The notes under the pieces were generated by a model. It saw only the letters and a program-made list of their open reading frames with translations, did no database searches and was not told the origin of the DNA. From Mucilaginibacter gotjawali (GTDB lineage Bacteria > Bacteroidota > Bacteroidia > Sphingobacteriales > Sphingobacteriaceae), in assembly GCF_002355435.1 (NCBI RefSeq), contig NZ_AP017313.1:2480001-2544000 (forward strand): 64,000 bases of DNA, given 5' to 3'. This document shows positions 1 through 8,573 of this stretch, in pieces. The translations under genes and the position numbers were made by a program. The first letter of the stretch is position 1; each line of letters begins with the position of its first letter.

Positions 1-860
1 TGGTGGGCGACTTTGTTAAAGCCGGGTTCGACCGCGTTAAACCTGCTGCACCGAAGCTCGACCCGAAAGATATTTATGGGCTTTTGCCGGATAACCGCGA
101 GAAAGCTTATGATATGATGGAAATATTATTGCGCCTGCTGGATAATTCAGAATTTGAGGAATATAAAGCAGGGTATGGGCAATCAATCATTTGCGGCCTG
201 GGCCGTGTGGATGGCTGGGCCGTAGGCATAGTAGCTAATGAACGCAAAGTGATCAAATCAAAAAAAGGCGAAATGCAGTTTGGCGGGGTCATCTATTCAG
301 ATTCGGCGGATAAAGCCACCCGGTTTATCATGAATTGTAACCAAAAGAAGATCCCGCTGGTTTTTTTACAGGATGTAACCGGTTTTATGGTGGGCAGCCG
401 TGCCGAACATGGCGGCATTATAAAAGACGGCGCCAAAATGGTGAACGCAGTAGCCAATTCAGTGGTGCCTAAATTTACTTTTGTTATTGGCAACTCCTAT
501 GGCGCCGGTAATTATGCCATGTGCGGCAAGGCCTATGATCCCCGTTTAATCTACGCCTGGCCAAGTGCAAAAATAGCTGTAATGGGCGGCGGCTCCGCAG
601 CAAAAACATTGGTGCAGATCCAGGCAGCGGGCTTAAAAGCCAGGGGCGAGGAAGTTGATGCCGCAAAAGAGGCACAGCTATTAAAGGAAACCACAGATAG
701 ATATAACAGCCAAACCACGCCTTTTTATGCGGCCGCCAGGCTTTGGGTAGATGGTATCATCGATCCGCTGGAAACGCGTAAGGTGATCTCGATGGGCATT
801 GAAGCCGCCAACCATGCGCCGATTGAGAAGGCATTTAATGTGGGGATTATACAAACGTAG
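1..860 (+). CDS. Acyl-CoA carboxylase, carboxyltransferase (beta) subunit, C-terminal part
   Basis: The 5' end is cut by the window; the reading frame is open from base 3, and the GTG there is probably an internal codon. About 285 residues remain, the C-terminal half of a biotin-dependent carboxyltransferase of roughly 540 residues. The crotonase-like fold is recognisable from VTGFMVGSRAEHGGIIKDG and from GNSYGAGNYAMCG, the acyl-CoA and carboxybiotin oxyanion segments. This subunit moves the carboxyl group from biotin to an acyl-CoA in the cytoplasm. The sequence resembles methylcrotonyl-CoA carboxylase beta (leucine degradation) more than acetyl-CoA carboxylase; propionyl-CoA or another acyl-CoA remains possible. 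No partner alpha subunit is visible in the window. Confidence 0.9.
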   Translation, partial: VGDFVKAGFDRVKPAAPKLDPKDIYGLLPDNREKAYDMMEILLRLLDNSEFEEYKAGYGQSIICGLGRVDGWAVGIVANERKVIKSKKGEMQFGGVIYSDSADKATRFIMNCNQKKIPLVFLQDVTGFMVGSRAEHGGIIKDGAKMVNAVANSVVPKFTFVIGNSYGAGNYAMCGKAYDPRLIYAWPSAKIAVMGGGSAAKTLVQIQAAGLKARGEEVDAAKEAQLLKETTDRYNSQTTPFYAAARLWVDGIIDPLETRKVISMGIEAANHAPIEKAFNVGIIQT

Positions 861-906
861 GGTGATGTGCGGATGTGCAGATTTCAGATGTGCAGATGTT
901 GAAATA

Positions 907-1034
907 GATGTTGTAGAGACGCGATGACTCGCGTCTGCCCCATCATGTTGACTGAGATGAGGTACGAATTGTGACGTTTTATATTTCGTAAACCAAGGTC
1001 GTAGACGCGAAGCATCGCGTCTCTACACGACCCC
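907..1034. repeat. Paired palindromic intergenic repeat
   Basis: Two hairpins of one family stand in this gap. AGACGCGA/TCGCGTCT occurs at 917-924/929-936 with loop TGAC, and again at 1003-1010/1015-1022 with loop AGCA. The flanks (TGTAGAG before the first, CTCTACA after the second) make the pair an inverted repeat of about 128 bp, like a small non-coding mobile element. The adjacent 861-906 holds GATGTGCAGAT-type short direct repeats. Together with the 70-bp repeat that follows, this accounts for most of the 338-bp gap; I see no gene in it. Confidence 0.65.
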
Positions 1035-1039
1035 AATAA

Positions 1040-1109
1040 AAAATCAGCGAAATCAAAAAAATCAATTTTAATCTGTGATTTTTATTTTCCTATCTTCAAC
1101 TCATGAAAA
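1040..1109 (+). repeat. 70-bp direct repeat, copy 1 (upstream region and start of the dipeptidase gene)
   Basis: Bases 1040-1109 are identical to 1649-1718, offset by 609 bp. The repeat ends with ATGAAAA, which in copy 2 is the start of the dipeptidase gene at 1712. In copy 1 the ATG at 1103 opens a reading frame that stops after seven codons, so it is a dead start. The repeat body (TCAGCGAAATC, an A-run, then AATCTGTGATTT) also belongs to a dispersed intergenic repeat family seen near 8509 and, degenerate, near 44641. Confidence 0.9.
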
Positions 1110-1198
1110 GGGAGCTTGTTAGGTAAATCGCGAGTTGGTAAATGTTTTGTCTGAAGTACAAGTGCGATTTTACTCAAATGTTATCTAAATTTATTACG

Positions 1199-1618
1199 AT
1201 GTCAAATGAAATTTTGGATCTACTAATTGCCGGTCTTGCAGGAATCGCACTAATAGCGTTCGGGAATTATAAACGCATCCAACGCACCCGGCTTATTGCT
1301 TCGGGTATCCGTACACAAGGCACTGTCTTAAGGTTAGAAGAATCTTTTCACGATCAAATAGCCACTTTTTATCCCGTTATCAGCTATACGACGTTGCAAA
1401 ATGAAATTATAATTAAAACGTATGGCATCGGTGTTAGTAATAAAATATATAAGCCCGGAGACAGTATTAGCATAATTTATGATGCCGATAATAACAACGA
1501 ATTTATAATTGACAATCAAATTGGTAAATTATTGGGCCCCGTGACGATTGCTGTCGGCGCAGCCATCATATTACTGACTTTGATTCAATATTTTTTGCAC
1601 CCATTTATTTTGGTATAA
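1199..1618 (+). CDS. DUF3592-like membrane protein
   Basis: About 139 residues from the ATG at 1199; an in-frame ATG at 1142 would add 19 residues that do not look like part of the domain. A membrane segment follows the start (about residues 5-22, LLIAGLAGIALIAFGNY). A soluble beta-rich region with GTVLRLE and YKPGDSISIIYD follows, then a second membrane segment near the C-terminus. This two-helix layout and the GxV...YxPGDxVxVxYD pattern match the DUF3592 family, whose function is unknown. The gene sits alone between two copies of a 70-bp repeat, suggesting it was inserted or duplicated into the dipeptidase promoter region. Confidence 0.7.
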   Translation: MSNEILDLLIAGLAGIALIAFGNYKRIQRTRLIASGIRTQGTVLRLEESFHDQIATFYPVISYTTLQNEIIIKTYGIGVSNKIYKPGDSISIIYDADNNNEFIIDNQIGKLLGPVTIAVGAAIILLTLIQYFLHPFILV

Positions 1619-1648
1619 AAAATGATATCTGCACTTCTGTTTAGCATT

Positions 1649-1718
1649 AAAATCAGCGAAATCAAAAAAATCAATTTTAATCTGTGATTTTTATTTTCCT
1701 ATCTTCAACTCATGAAAA
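1649..1718 (+). repeat. 70-bp direct repeat, copy 2
   Basis: Exact copy of 1040-1109. This copy supplies the leader and first codons of the intact dipeptidase gene. TATCTTCA at 1700-1707 loosely resembles the Bacteroidota -7 box (TAnnTTTG) but lies only 4 bases from the start codon, so it may not be the active promoter. Confidence 0.9.
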
Positions 1719-2887
1719 AACTCCTGCTGCTTCTGCCACTGCTGCTAATTCTAAAGGCTAACGCACAAACCCCAATGGAAATCCACCAGCGGGCTATTTT
1801 GGTAGATACCCATAACGATGTGCTCTCCAATGAACTGATCACTAAACTGGATGCAGGTAAATTACAAACTACCGGAAATTTTGATCTGGTGCGCGCCAAA
1901 GAGGGCGGCCTTGATGCCCAGGTGTTTTCCATCTGGTGCGGGCCGCAATATGGTAAGGGCACCGCCTTTAAATTTGCCAACCGCGAAATCGATTCGCTTT
2001 ATGCGCTCATTTCCCGCTATCCCGGCAAAATAACATTGGTACGAAATTCAGCACAGCTATTGCAGGCGGTGAAAGAAAACAAAATGGCTGCGTTAATCGG
2101 TGTTGAAGGCGGCCACATGATAGAAGACCGGATGGATTATATCGACAGCCTTGCCAAACGGGGTATGTGCTATTTAACACTTACCTGGAATAACAGCACC
2201 TCATGGGCAAGTTCTGCAGCCGACGAAACTACCAACCGGGCGGGTTTGAAACATGTGGGCCTTACCGCCTATGGCAAACAGATCATCCATCATTTAAACG
2301 ACCTGGGCGTAATGATCGACCTTTCGCACCCGGGCGAACAAACGTTTTATGACGTGCTGGCCACCACCACCAAACCGGTTATCGCCTCGCATAGCTGCTC
2401 CTACACGCTTGATCCTTTCAGGCGTAACTTAAAAGATGCGCAACTAAAGGCGCTGGCAAAAAATGGTGGCGTCGTGTTTGTAAACTTTTTCAGCGGCTTT
2501 GTTGACAGTACGTTTTTCGGAAAAAATGATGCGTTCCTGAAAAAATATAAAATTCAACTGGACTCCCTCACTAAAATATATCATGATGAAGATCTAGCAA
2601 CAGATCAGCTTTTCGCCATGCACAAAACTGAATCTGACGCACTGCGTCCGCCCTTAAGTCTGCTGATCAAACACATCGATTACATTGCCAAATTGATCGG
2701 CGTTGACCACGTAGGCATAGGCTCTGATTTTGACGGCGCGCCATCCTACCCATTAGGGATGGATGATGTTCGGGATTATCCTAAGATCACCGCCGAACTT
2801 TTAAAGCTGGGGTATGCTGAAAGCGATGTTGATAAGATCCTTGGCGGTAATTTTTTGAGAGTATTGAAGGCAAATAAGGGAGAATAG
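1712..2887 (+). CDS. Secreted membrane-dipeptidase-like zinc peptidase (family M19)
   Basis: 391 residues with a clear signal peptide (MKKLLLLLPLLLILKANAQ). The renal-dipeptidase metal sites are in order: HxD at H34/D36 (VDTHNDV), the bridging Glu in GVEGGHMIED, the His in MIDLSHPGEQ, the His in IASHSC, and the Asp in GIGSDFDGA. The enzyme should hydrolyse dipeptides in the periplasm or outside the cell; exact substrate preference (D-amino-acid or mixed dipeptides) cannot be read from sequence. The start codon lies at the end of the duplicated 70-bp segment. The next gene follows 30 bases downstream and may be co-transcribed. Confidence 0.93.
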   Translation: MKKLLLLLPLLLILKANAQTPMEIHQRAILVDTHNDVLSNELITKLDAGKLQTTGNFDLVRAKEGGLDAQVFSIWCGPQYGKGTAFKFANREIDSLYALISRYPGKITLVRNSAQLLQAVKENKMAALIGVEGGHMIEDRMDYIDSLAKRGMCYLTLTWNNSTSWASSAADETTNRAGLKHVGLTAYGKQIIHHLNDLGVMIDLSHPGEQTFYDVLATTTKPVIASHSCSYTLDPFRRNLKDAQLKALAKNGGVVFVNFFSGFVDSTFFGKNDAFLKKYKIQLDSLTKIYHDEDLATDQLFAMHKTESDALRPPLSLLIKHIDYIAKLIGVDHVGIGSDFDGAPSYPLGMDDVRDYPKITAELLKLGYAESDVDKILGGNFLRVLKANKGE

Positions 2888-2917
2888 TTATATTTACAGC
2901 GCCCTATTGCAATTCGC

Positions 2918-3877
2918 ATGTCAAAGCTTTTCTTCGTATTATTTCTGTTAGTATTTGCTTCTTTTTTTGCTGAGGCCCAGCCGGGCAGGGTCTATCTTAC
3001 CGGAAGCGGCGAAATAACTACCAATAAGCAACTTGCCACATCCTATGCTGAAATTACTCAATTAACCGGCGATTCCGCATGGATGGTAAAGCAATTTGAT
3101 TTAAAGGGCGGTCCCTTGAGTGTGGGTTATTATAAGGATGCCCAAATGAGCATACCGCACGGTAAGTTTACTTATTATCATAGAGTAGCCAGCGGACCCG
3201 GATTTACATTTAATGGTAAACTGGTTGTTGATAGTGTCAATTGTGTGATGAGCTCGGGTTACTATATCAACGGCGCAAAAACAGGCGCCTGGTTGGATTA
3301 TTTTAATAATGGCCCCAAAAAAACGCTTCGAACGTTCAAAGACAATCTGCTGGACGGGTTATATCAAACTTACAATGAGTCGGGCAATGTCGTAGTTGAG
3401 GGGTATTATGTGAATAATAAACGGGAAGGGGACTGGTGTATGCTTGCTTCAGATAGCACCGCTGTGTATACTGATATTTATAAACACGATAAGGTTTTAA
3501 AACACATTGAATACATGAACACAGTTGCCTATGAGAAATTGAACAAGAGTGCTACACCCAAATTCGATTTTGAAAAGTATATTTCACACATTGCGGGTTC
3601 CTATACTTACCAGATCAGCACCGGGCAATTAACGGTTTCTTTTACGGTGACCAAAGAAGGAGTGGCAATTAACCCCAAGGTAGTTACATCTTATGAACCC
3701 CGTTTTGATTATTTGATTTCCCAGGCGATCTTAAATTCACCAAAATGGACGCCGGCGCTGGTAAAAGGGCAACCCGTAGACCAGGTGCAATTTTATACCA
3801 TCCATATTGTTAATTCAGCTATGCGGTTGGAATTGGACAATACCTATCACCTTCACAAAAATACAACCCGGCGTTAG
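2918..3877 (+). CDS. Secreted YwqK-repeat / TonB C-terminal-like protein
   Basis: 319 residues with a signal peptide (about 1-20, ending AEAQ). The middle carries YwqK/MORN_2-like repeats (GYYINGAKTGAWLDYFNNG, GYYVNNKREGDW). The last 100 residues resemble the TonB C-terminal domain (VSFTVTKEGVA...ILNSPKWTPALVKGQPV). A proline-rich spanner and cytoplasmic anchor are missing, so this is probably not a classical energy-transducing TonB but a periplasmic protein using the same fold. It shares its architecture with the four-gene array at 24.9-29.0 kb. Automated pipelines often call such genes YwqK-family antitoxin or energy transducer TonB; neither function is supported here. Confidence 0.75.
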   Translation: MSKLFFVLFLLVFASFFAEAQPGRVYLTGSGEITTNKQLATSYAEITQLTGDSAWMVKQFDLKGGPLSVGYYKDAQMSIPHGKFTYYHRVASGPGFTFNGKLVVDSVNCVMSSGYYINGAKTGAWLDYFNNGPKKTLRTFKDNLLDGLYQTYNESGNVVVEGYYVNNKREGDWCMLASDSTAVYTDIYKHDKVLKHIEYMNTVAYEKLNKSATPKFDFEKYISHIAGSYTYQISTGQLTVSFTVTKEGVAINPKVVTSYEPRFDYLISQAILNSPKWTPALVKGQPVDQVQFYTIHIVNSAMRLELDNTYHLHKNTTRR

Positions 3878-3935
3878 GGGTATATACCTATCAATAATGT
3901 TTACTAATTTCTGACGTTATTACGGGGTTCTTTCG

Positions 3936-3943
3936 TAAATTTG
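3936..3943 (+). promoter_or_regulatory. Candidate -7 box upstream of trxB
   Basis: TAAATTTG matches the Bacteroidota housekeeping -7 consensus TAnnTTTG and ends 17 bases before the trxB ATG. No clear TTTG -33 box is seen at the usual distance, so this is tentative. Confidence 0.4.
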
Positions 3944-3960
3944 CAATTTATTAATCCCCG

Positions 3961-4917
3961 ATGTCTCAACCAAACGAACACGTTAAATGCCTCATTATAG
4001 GCTCAGGGCCGGCAGGTTATACTGCGGCCATTTATGCCTCACGCGCTGATCTGCACCCGGTAATGTATACCGGTTTAATTGCAGGTGGCCAGCTTACTCA
4101 AACTACTGAAGTAGAAAACTACCCCGGCTACCCCGATGGCGTTATGGGTGTAGAAATGATGGAAGATTTTCGCAAACAGGCCGAACGCCTGGGGACCGAC
4201 ATCCGCTATGGCTATGTAAGCTCAGTAGATTTTTCGAGTCTGCCGCATAAAGTGGTAGTTGACGAGACTAAAACTATTCTGGCTGACACCGTGATTATTT
4301 CAACCGGCGCTTCTGCCAAATGGCTGGGGCTTGATTCAGAACAAAAATACAGCGGCTTCGGTGTTTCGGCTTGCGCCGTTTGCGATGGTTTCTTTTTTAA
4401 GGGGCAGGATGTAGCCATCGTTGGCGCAGGAGATACCGCTGCAGAAGAAGCGACTTACCTGGCAAAACTGTGCCGTAAGGTGTATATGCTGGTACGCCGC
4501 GATGAATTCAGAGCCTCGAAAGCAATGGTGCACCGCGTTTTAAATACGCCTAATATTGAGCTTTTATACAATACCGAAACCAAAGAAATTATGGGCGACG
4601 GGCAAAGCGTGACCGGCGTAAACGTTTTCAATAACAAGACCAACGAAGAACGAACTTTAGATATCACCGGCTTTTTCGTGGCGATTGGTCATCAGCCTAA
4701 TACCGAAATTTTCAGAGGCTGGATTCACATGGATGAAACCGGATATATTAAGACAAATCCCGGATCAACTACCACTAACGTTGAAGGTGTGTTTTGCTGC
4801 GGCGATGCCCAGGATCATATTTACCGCCAGGCGGTAACAGCTGCCGGTACAGGTTGTATGGCTGCTATTGACGCGGAACGTTACCTGGCGGCTAAAGAGC
4901 ATGTGGTGACAGCGTAA
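3961..4917 (+). CDS. trxB: Thioredoxin-disulfide reductase
   Basis: 318 residues, the usual length. The FAD-binding GSGPAG is at residues 14-19, the redox pair CAVC at 138-141, and the NADPH-binding GAGDTA at 155-160; a C-terminal FAD motif (GVFCCGDAQD) is also present. The cytoplasmic enzyme passes electrons from NADPH through FAD and the cysteine pair to thioredoxin. The gene appears to be transcribed alone, with a candidate promoter directly upstream and a repeat-like spacer downstream. Confidence 0.97.
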   Translation: MSQPNEHVKCLIIGSGPAGYTAAIYASRADLHPVMYTGLIAGGQLTQTTEVENYPGYPDGVMGVEMMEDFRKQAERLGTDIRYGYVSSVDFSSLPHKVVVDETKTILADTVIISTGASAKWLGLDSEQKYSGFGVSACAVCDGFFFKGQDVAIVGAGDTAAEEATYLAKLCRKVYMLVRRDEFRASKAMVHRVLNTPNIELLYNTETKEIMGDGQSVTGVNVFNNKTNEERTLDITGFFVAIGHQPNTEIFRGWIHMDETGYIKTNPGSTTTNVEGVFCCGDAQDHIYRQAVTAAGTGCMAAIDAERYLAAKEHVVTA

Positions 4918-5103
4918 TTGGTTGATTAGTTGGATTGGGTTGGATAGGTTGATTACGGTGATTATACCTACTTACACTATTACAACCACTACAACAATTA
5001 CAACCCGAAAACGCAAAAATAACTTTCGGTCTTCCGGACTTTGCTGACTTTCGGACTTTTTTTCGTATCATTGATAAAATACTATATATTCAATCATACT
5101 ACC

Positions 5104-5226
5104 ATGGGAAAAGGAGATAAAAAAACTAAAAAAGGCAAAATCGCAATGGGATCATACGGTAAAACCAGGCCCCACGATTTTAAAAAGGCAAAACCAGCTG
5201 CACCTGCCGTTGAAGAAGCGAAATAA
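5104..5226 (+). CDS. 30S ribosomal protein THX
   Basis: 40 residues, very basic, beginning MGKGDKKTKKGKI and continuing with GSYGKTRP. This is the Bacteroidota form of the small THX/PSRP-type ribosomal protein that stabilises the head of the 30S subunit. The ATG at 5104 is chosen over an in-frame upstream start at 5041 because the family begins exactly MGKGDKKxKKGK. The 186-bp spacer before it holds short TTGATTxGTTGGAT and TTTCGGACTT repeats. A strong terminator follows directly. Confidence 0.88.
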   Translation: MGKGDKKTKKGKIAMGSYGKTRPHDFKKAKPAAPAVEEAK

Positions 5227-5229
5227 TAA

Positions 5230-5266
5230 AACAAGCCGTTCCGCAATTCCGGAGCGGCTTGTTTTA
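5230..5266 (+). terminator. Intrinsic terminator after the THX gene
   Basis: The stem ACAAGCCGTTCCG / CGGAGCGGCTTGT (13 bp with one G-T wobble, short loop) is followed by TTTTATT. It starts 4 bases after the THX stop codon. Confidence 0.88.
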
Positions 5267-5361
5267 TTATTGAACAGATTTTTTACAACCAAGCCTGTTA
5301 ACTTTTCTGCAAAAATCTGTTAACTTCACCTCCTTATATTTTAACAGGTTCAATTGGTATC

Positions 5362-7668
5362 ATGCTTAAAAAAACGTTTTTACTGCTTTGTTTAATAACA
5401 GCGGCATCTGCCGCTATAGTAAATGCCCAGGACAGTAACCCAAACCTCGGGATAATCCCTTCCCCGGTTTCCCTTAAAAAATCATCAGGCACTTTTGAAA
5501 TCAATCAACGAACGCTGATCCTGGCCGATAGCCTCGATAATAAAGCGGTTCTATTCTTAACTGATTACCTGCAAAATAAAGCAATGCTGCATGTTCAGCT
5601 AAAGCATAATAATGGAGCCGCTACATCCAATAGCATAGTTCTTACCGCTGCAGGAACCGGTAATTTACCTTCCGATGGGTACCGTTTGACCATCACGCCA
5701 CAACAAATAATTATTGCAGGAAAGGGCGCCGGTTTGTTTTACGGTATACAAACCCTGATTCAATTAATGCCTGAAGATAAGGCTGCGACATCCAAAATAC
5801 CGTGTGCGCAGATTGAAGACTATCCCCGTTTTGCCTATCGGGGTATGATGCTGGATGTTTGCCGCCACTTCTTTTCGGTTGAATTTGTTAAAAAATATAT
5901 CGACCTGATGGCGGCCTATAAACTCAATAACTTCCATTGGCATTTAACTGACGACCAGGGCTGGCGCATCGAAATAAAAAAATATCCCGGATTGACTCAA
6001 ATCGCCAGCCAAAGAGCACAAACGGTTATCGGCAATTACCATGATCGTACCCCGCAACAATTTGACAATACGCCTTATGGCGGGTATTATACCCAGGACC
6101 AGATCCGCGAGGTAGTTAAATATGCCGCCGACAGGTATATCAATATCGTTCCTGAAATTGAAATGCCCGGACACTCTGAAGCGGCATTGGCTGCATATCC
6201 TGAATTAAGCTGTGATCCATCTTTGACTTATAAAGTGGCCGAAACCTGGGGCGTTTTTCATGACATCTATTGCCCTTCGGATAAGACCTTCAATTTTTTG
6301 CAGGATGTGCTGACCGAAGTAATGGACCTTTTCCCCGGCAAATACATTCATATTGGCGGTGACGAGGCGCCGAAGGACGTCTGGAAGAAATCGGAATATT
6401 GCCAGAAGCTTATGAAGCAGCTTGGTTTAAAAACTGAAGATGAACTGCAAAGCTACTTTATCCAGCGGATTGAAAAATTTGTAAACTCAAAAGGCCGAAG
6501 CATTATCGGCTGGGACGAAATACTGGAAGGCGGACTATCACCAAATGCCACCGTAATGAGCTGGCGCGGAGAAGAGGGGGGCATAAAAGCCGCCCAGCAG
6601 CACCATAACGTGATCATGACGCCCGGCAGCGGCGGGTTATATATCGACCAGCAGCAAAGCAAACAGAATTTGGAACCGCTAAGCATTGGCGGTTATGATC
6701 CTTTGAGTAAAATATACAGCTATAACCCAACACCAAATGAATTAACGGCCGATCAGCAGAAATTTATTATGGGTGTACAGGCTAATTTGTGGACGGAGTA
6801 CATCCCCTATGAAATTAAGGCCGATTATATGATCCTGCCAAGATTGTTTGCCTTATCAGAAGTAGCCTGGAGCCCGCTTGCCAATAAAAACTTTAACGAT
6901 TTCGCCAACACACGGCTGCCATCGCACCTGGCTAAGCTTGAAGCTGGTAAATTTGATTACCGGGTGCCAACAGCCATTGGTGGGCGTGATACCATTGTTT
7001 TTGGCACAAAACTGAATGTGAATTTAAAGCCATCTGTTGCAGGCGCTAAAGTATATTACACCATAGATGGCTATGACCCGCGCGAAACGGATATAGCCTA
7101 TACCGCGCCGATGGCCTATGATGTTCCGCCTGATCAATACCGCGAGCTGAAAACAATTGTGATCACGCCAACGGGAAAAAGGAGCATCATTACGCGTGAA
7201 ACTATGTACAACAAAATGCCACTTCCGGCCGTTAACTTTACAGGAACTGCCAAAGGGATGAAGTATACATTATTGACGGGTGAGTTTACAGCAATCGACC
7301 AGTTAAAAGGAGCGCCGGTAATAGATACCGGTAATGTTTTAACTTTCAATACTTCAGCATTCAAAAAAAACATAAAAGGATTTGGCGTTATTTATGAGGG
7401 CTTTATCCGGGTAGATGCGGATGGGGTATATGGTTTTTCACTGGTATCAGCAAACGGATCGCAATTAATGATAGATAACCAGCCAGTGGCAGATAACGAC
7501 GGCAAACACAGCGTTTTTGAACAGGCTGGGGCCGTACCGTTATTAAAAGGTTTTCACCGGGTCACCGTTAAGTACTTTGACAGTGCAAATTCAGGCCTTT
7601 TAAGGGTAATGATGACCATTCCCGGAAAACCAAAAGGTGAAATATCACCGGATATGATGTTTAACTGA
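5362..7668 (+). CDS. Secreted beta-N-acetylhexosaminidase (GH20) with PA14-like C-terminus
   Basis: 768 residues with a signal peptide (cleavage near VNAQ). A GH20 N-terminal domain (about 30-155) leads into the catalytic barrel (about 156-510) with HIGGDEAPK, whose D334-E335 are the catalytic pair of substrate-assisted hydrolysis. A chitobiase-type C-terminal domain (about 545-615) and a PA14-like domain (about 620-765) follow. It releases terminal GlcNAc/GalNAc from chitin, peptidoglycan or glycoprotein oligosaccharides outside the cytoplasm. The next gene, a lipoprotein, starts 7 bases after the stop, so the two are probably co-transcribed. Confidence 0.95.
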   Translation: MLKKTFLLLCLITAASAAIVNAQDSNPNLGIIPSPVSLKKSSGTFEINQRTLILADSLDNKAVLFLTDYLQNKAMLHVQLKHNNGAATSNSIVLTAAGTGNLPSDGYRLTITPQQIIIAGKGAGLFYGIQTLIQLMPEDKAATSKIPCAQIEDYPRFAYRGMMLDVCRHFFSVEFVKKYIDLMAAYKLNNFHWHLTDDQGWRIEIKKYPGLTQIASQRAQTVIGNYHDRTPQQFDNTPYGGYYTQDQIREVVKYAADRYINIVPEIEMPGHSEAALAAYPELSCDPSLTYKVAETWGVFHDIYCPSDKTFNFLQDVLTEVMDLFPGKYIHIGGDEAPKDVWKKSEYCQKLMKQLGLKTEDELQSYFIQRIEKFVNSKGRSIIGWDEILEGGLSPNATVMSWRGEEGGIKAAQQHHNVIMTPGSGGLYIDQQQSKQNLEPLSIGGYDPLSKIYSYNPTPNELTADQQKFIMGVQANLWTEYIPYEIKADYMILPRLFALSEVAWSPLANKNFNDFANTRLPSHLAKLEAGKFDYRVPTAIGGRDTIVFGTKLNVNLKPSVAGAKVYYTIDGYDPRETDIAYTAPMAYDVPPDQYRELKTIVITPTGKRSIITRETMYNKMPLPAVNFTGTAKGMKYTLLTGEFTAIDQLKGAPVIDTGNVLTFNTSAFKKNIKGFGVIYEGFIRVDADGVYGFSLVSANGSQLMIDNQPVADNDGKHSVFEQAGAVPLLKGFHRVTVKYFDSANSGLLRVMMTIPGKPKGEISPDMMFN

Positions 7669-7675
7669 CCAGGCA

Positions 7676-8434
7676 ATGAAAAATACATGGCTTATTAATC
7701 TTACAAGTTTTGCCTGCTTAATTGTTAGCGGAATTTTAATATCTGGTTGCAACAATCAACCAAAACCAGCAATCGTAACCAATGCTACCCCGCCAAAGCC
7801 GGTTTTAATGGATCCGTTCCGTTACCATAAACTAATTGAAGTTTCTCCGGGCGAGGATTATGATATCTTGAGCTGGGGCAGGGGATCTTCAAAAGTGGGC
7901 GCATTCGAAATATTACATTCCGATTCGGCGGGTAACAAATACTCCACTACAACGGGAGACCTTGACGGCGCCATTGTTGATGTTTTTAATACAGATATGG
8001 ACCTGGATGGCAATCCGGAGATCCTGATCCAGACAAAAACCAATGATACGCTGTATAATACCCATGTCTTTGCCTTTGAATTTACAAATGGAAAGGCGGA
8101 TAAATTAGATTTTCCGAAGCTAACCGAACAACAAAAGCAAGGGTATAGGGGTAACGACAGCTTTTACGTTAAGGATGGCAAACTTGAACGGGAATTTCCT
8201 TTATACACAGGCAGCGGAAAATTGGCTAAGCCTACCGGTCAAAAACGGCAGCTGGAATACGGTATGCGCAATAACCAATTCAACGTGCATACGTTAAGCA
8301 AAGATTCCACGAAAGTAAGTCCTGTTGTTAAACCGGTGGTGAAACCACAAAGCACTGCTTCAAAACCAGTGAAACATACGACAGAGAAGAAGAAAAAGAA
8401 GAAACACAGAAGGCATCATAGTGATGAAGGGTAA
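7676..8434 (+). CDS. Uncharacterised lipoprotein with a lysine-rich tail
   Basis: 252 residues. A lipoprotein signal ends in the lipobox ISGC (C25). The central part has Asp-rich short repeats (TTGDLDGAIVD, TDMDLDGNPEI) like calcium-binding FG-GAP/VCBS blades. The C-terminus is a low-complexity basic tail of Lys, Arg and His after a Pro/Val-rich linker. I do not recognise a family. It lies 7 bases after the hexosaminidase gene and may be a cell-surface partner of that operon; this is inferred from position only. Confidence 0.7.
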   Translation: MKNTWLINLTSFACLIVSGILISGCNNQPKPAIVTNATPPKPVLMDPFRYHKLIEVSPGEDYDILSWGRGSSKVGAFEILHSDSAGNKYSTTTGDLDGAIVDVFNTDMDLDGNPEILIQTKTNDTLYNTHVFAFEFTNGKADKLDFPKLTEQQKQGYRGNDSFYVKDGKLEREFPLYTGSGKLAKPTGQKRQLEYGMRNNQFNVHTLSKDSTKVSPVVKPVVKPQSTASKPVKHTTEKKKKKKHRRHHSDEG

Positions 8435-8508
8435 GAAATTTACTATTTAGGGAATGTTAGGGGATAGATGACCATCTAACTTTACATGATGACGCAATTG
8501 TTCTTCCC

Positions 8509-8550
8509 AAATCAGCGAAATTCAAAAATCAACTTAAATCAGTGATCTAA
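8509..8550. repeat. Dispersed intergenic repeat, diverged copy
   Basis: AAATCAGCGAAATTC followed by AAATCAACTTAAATCAGTGAT is a diverged copy of the repeat inside the 70-bp segments at 1040 and 1649. It again sits just upstream of a start codon. Confidence 0.55.
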
Positions 8551-8573
8551 AATTCGCACATTTGCACATCAAT

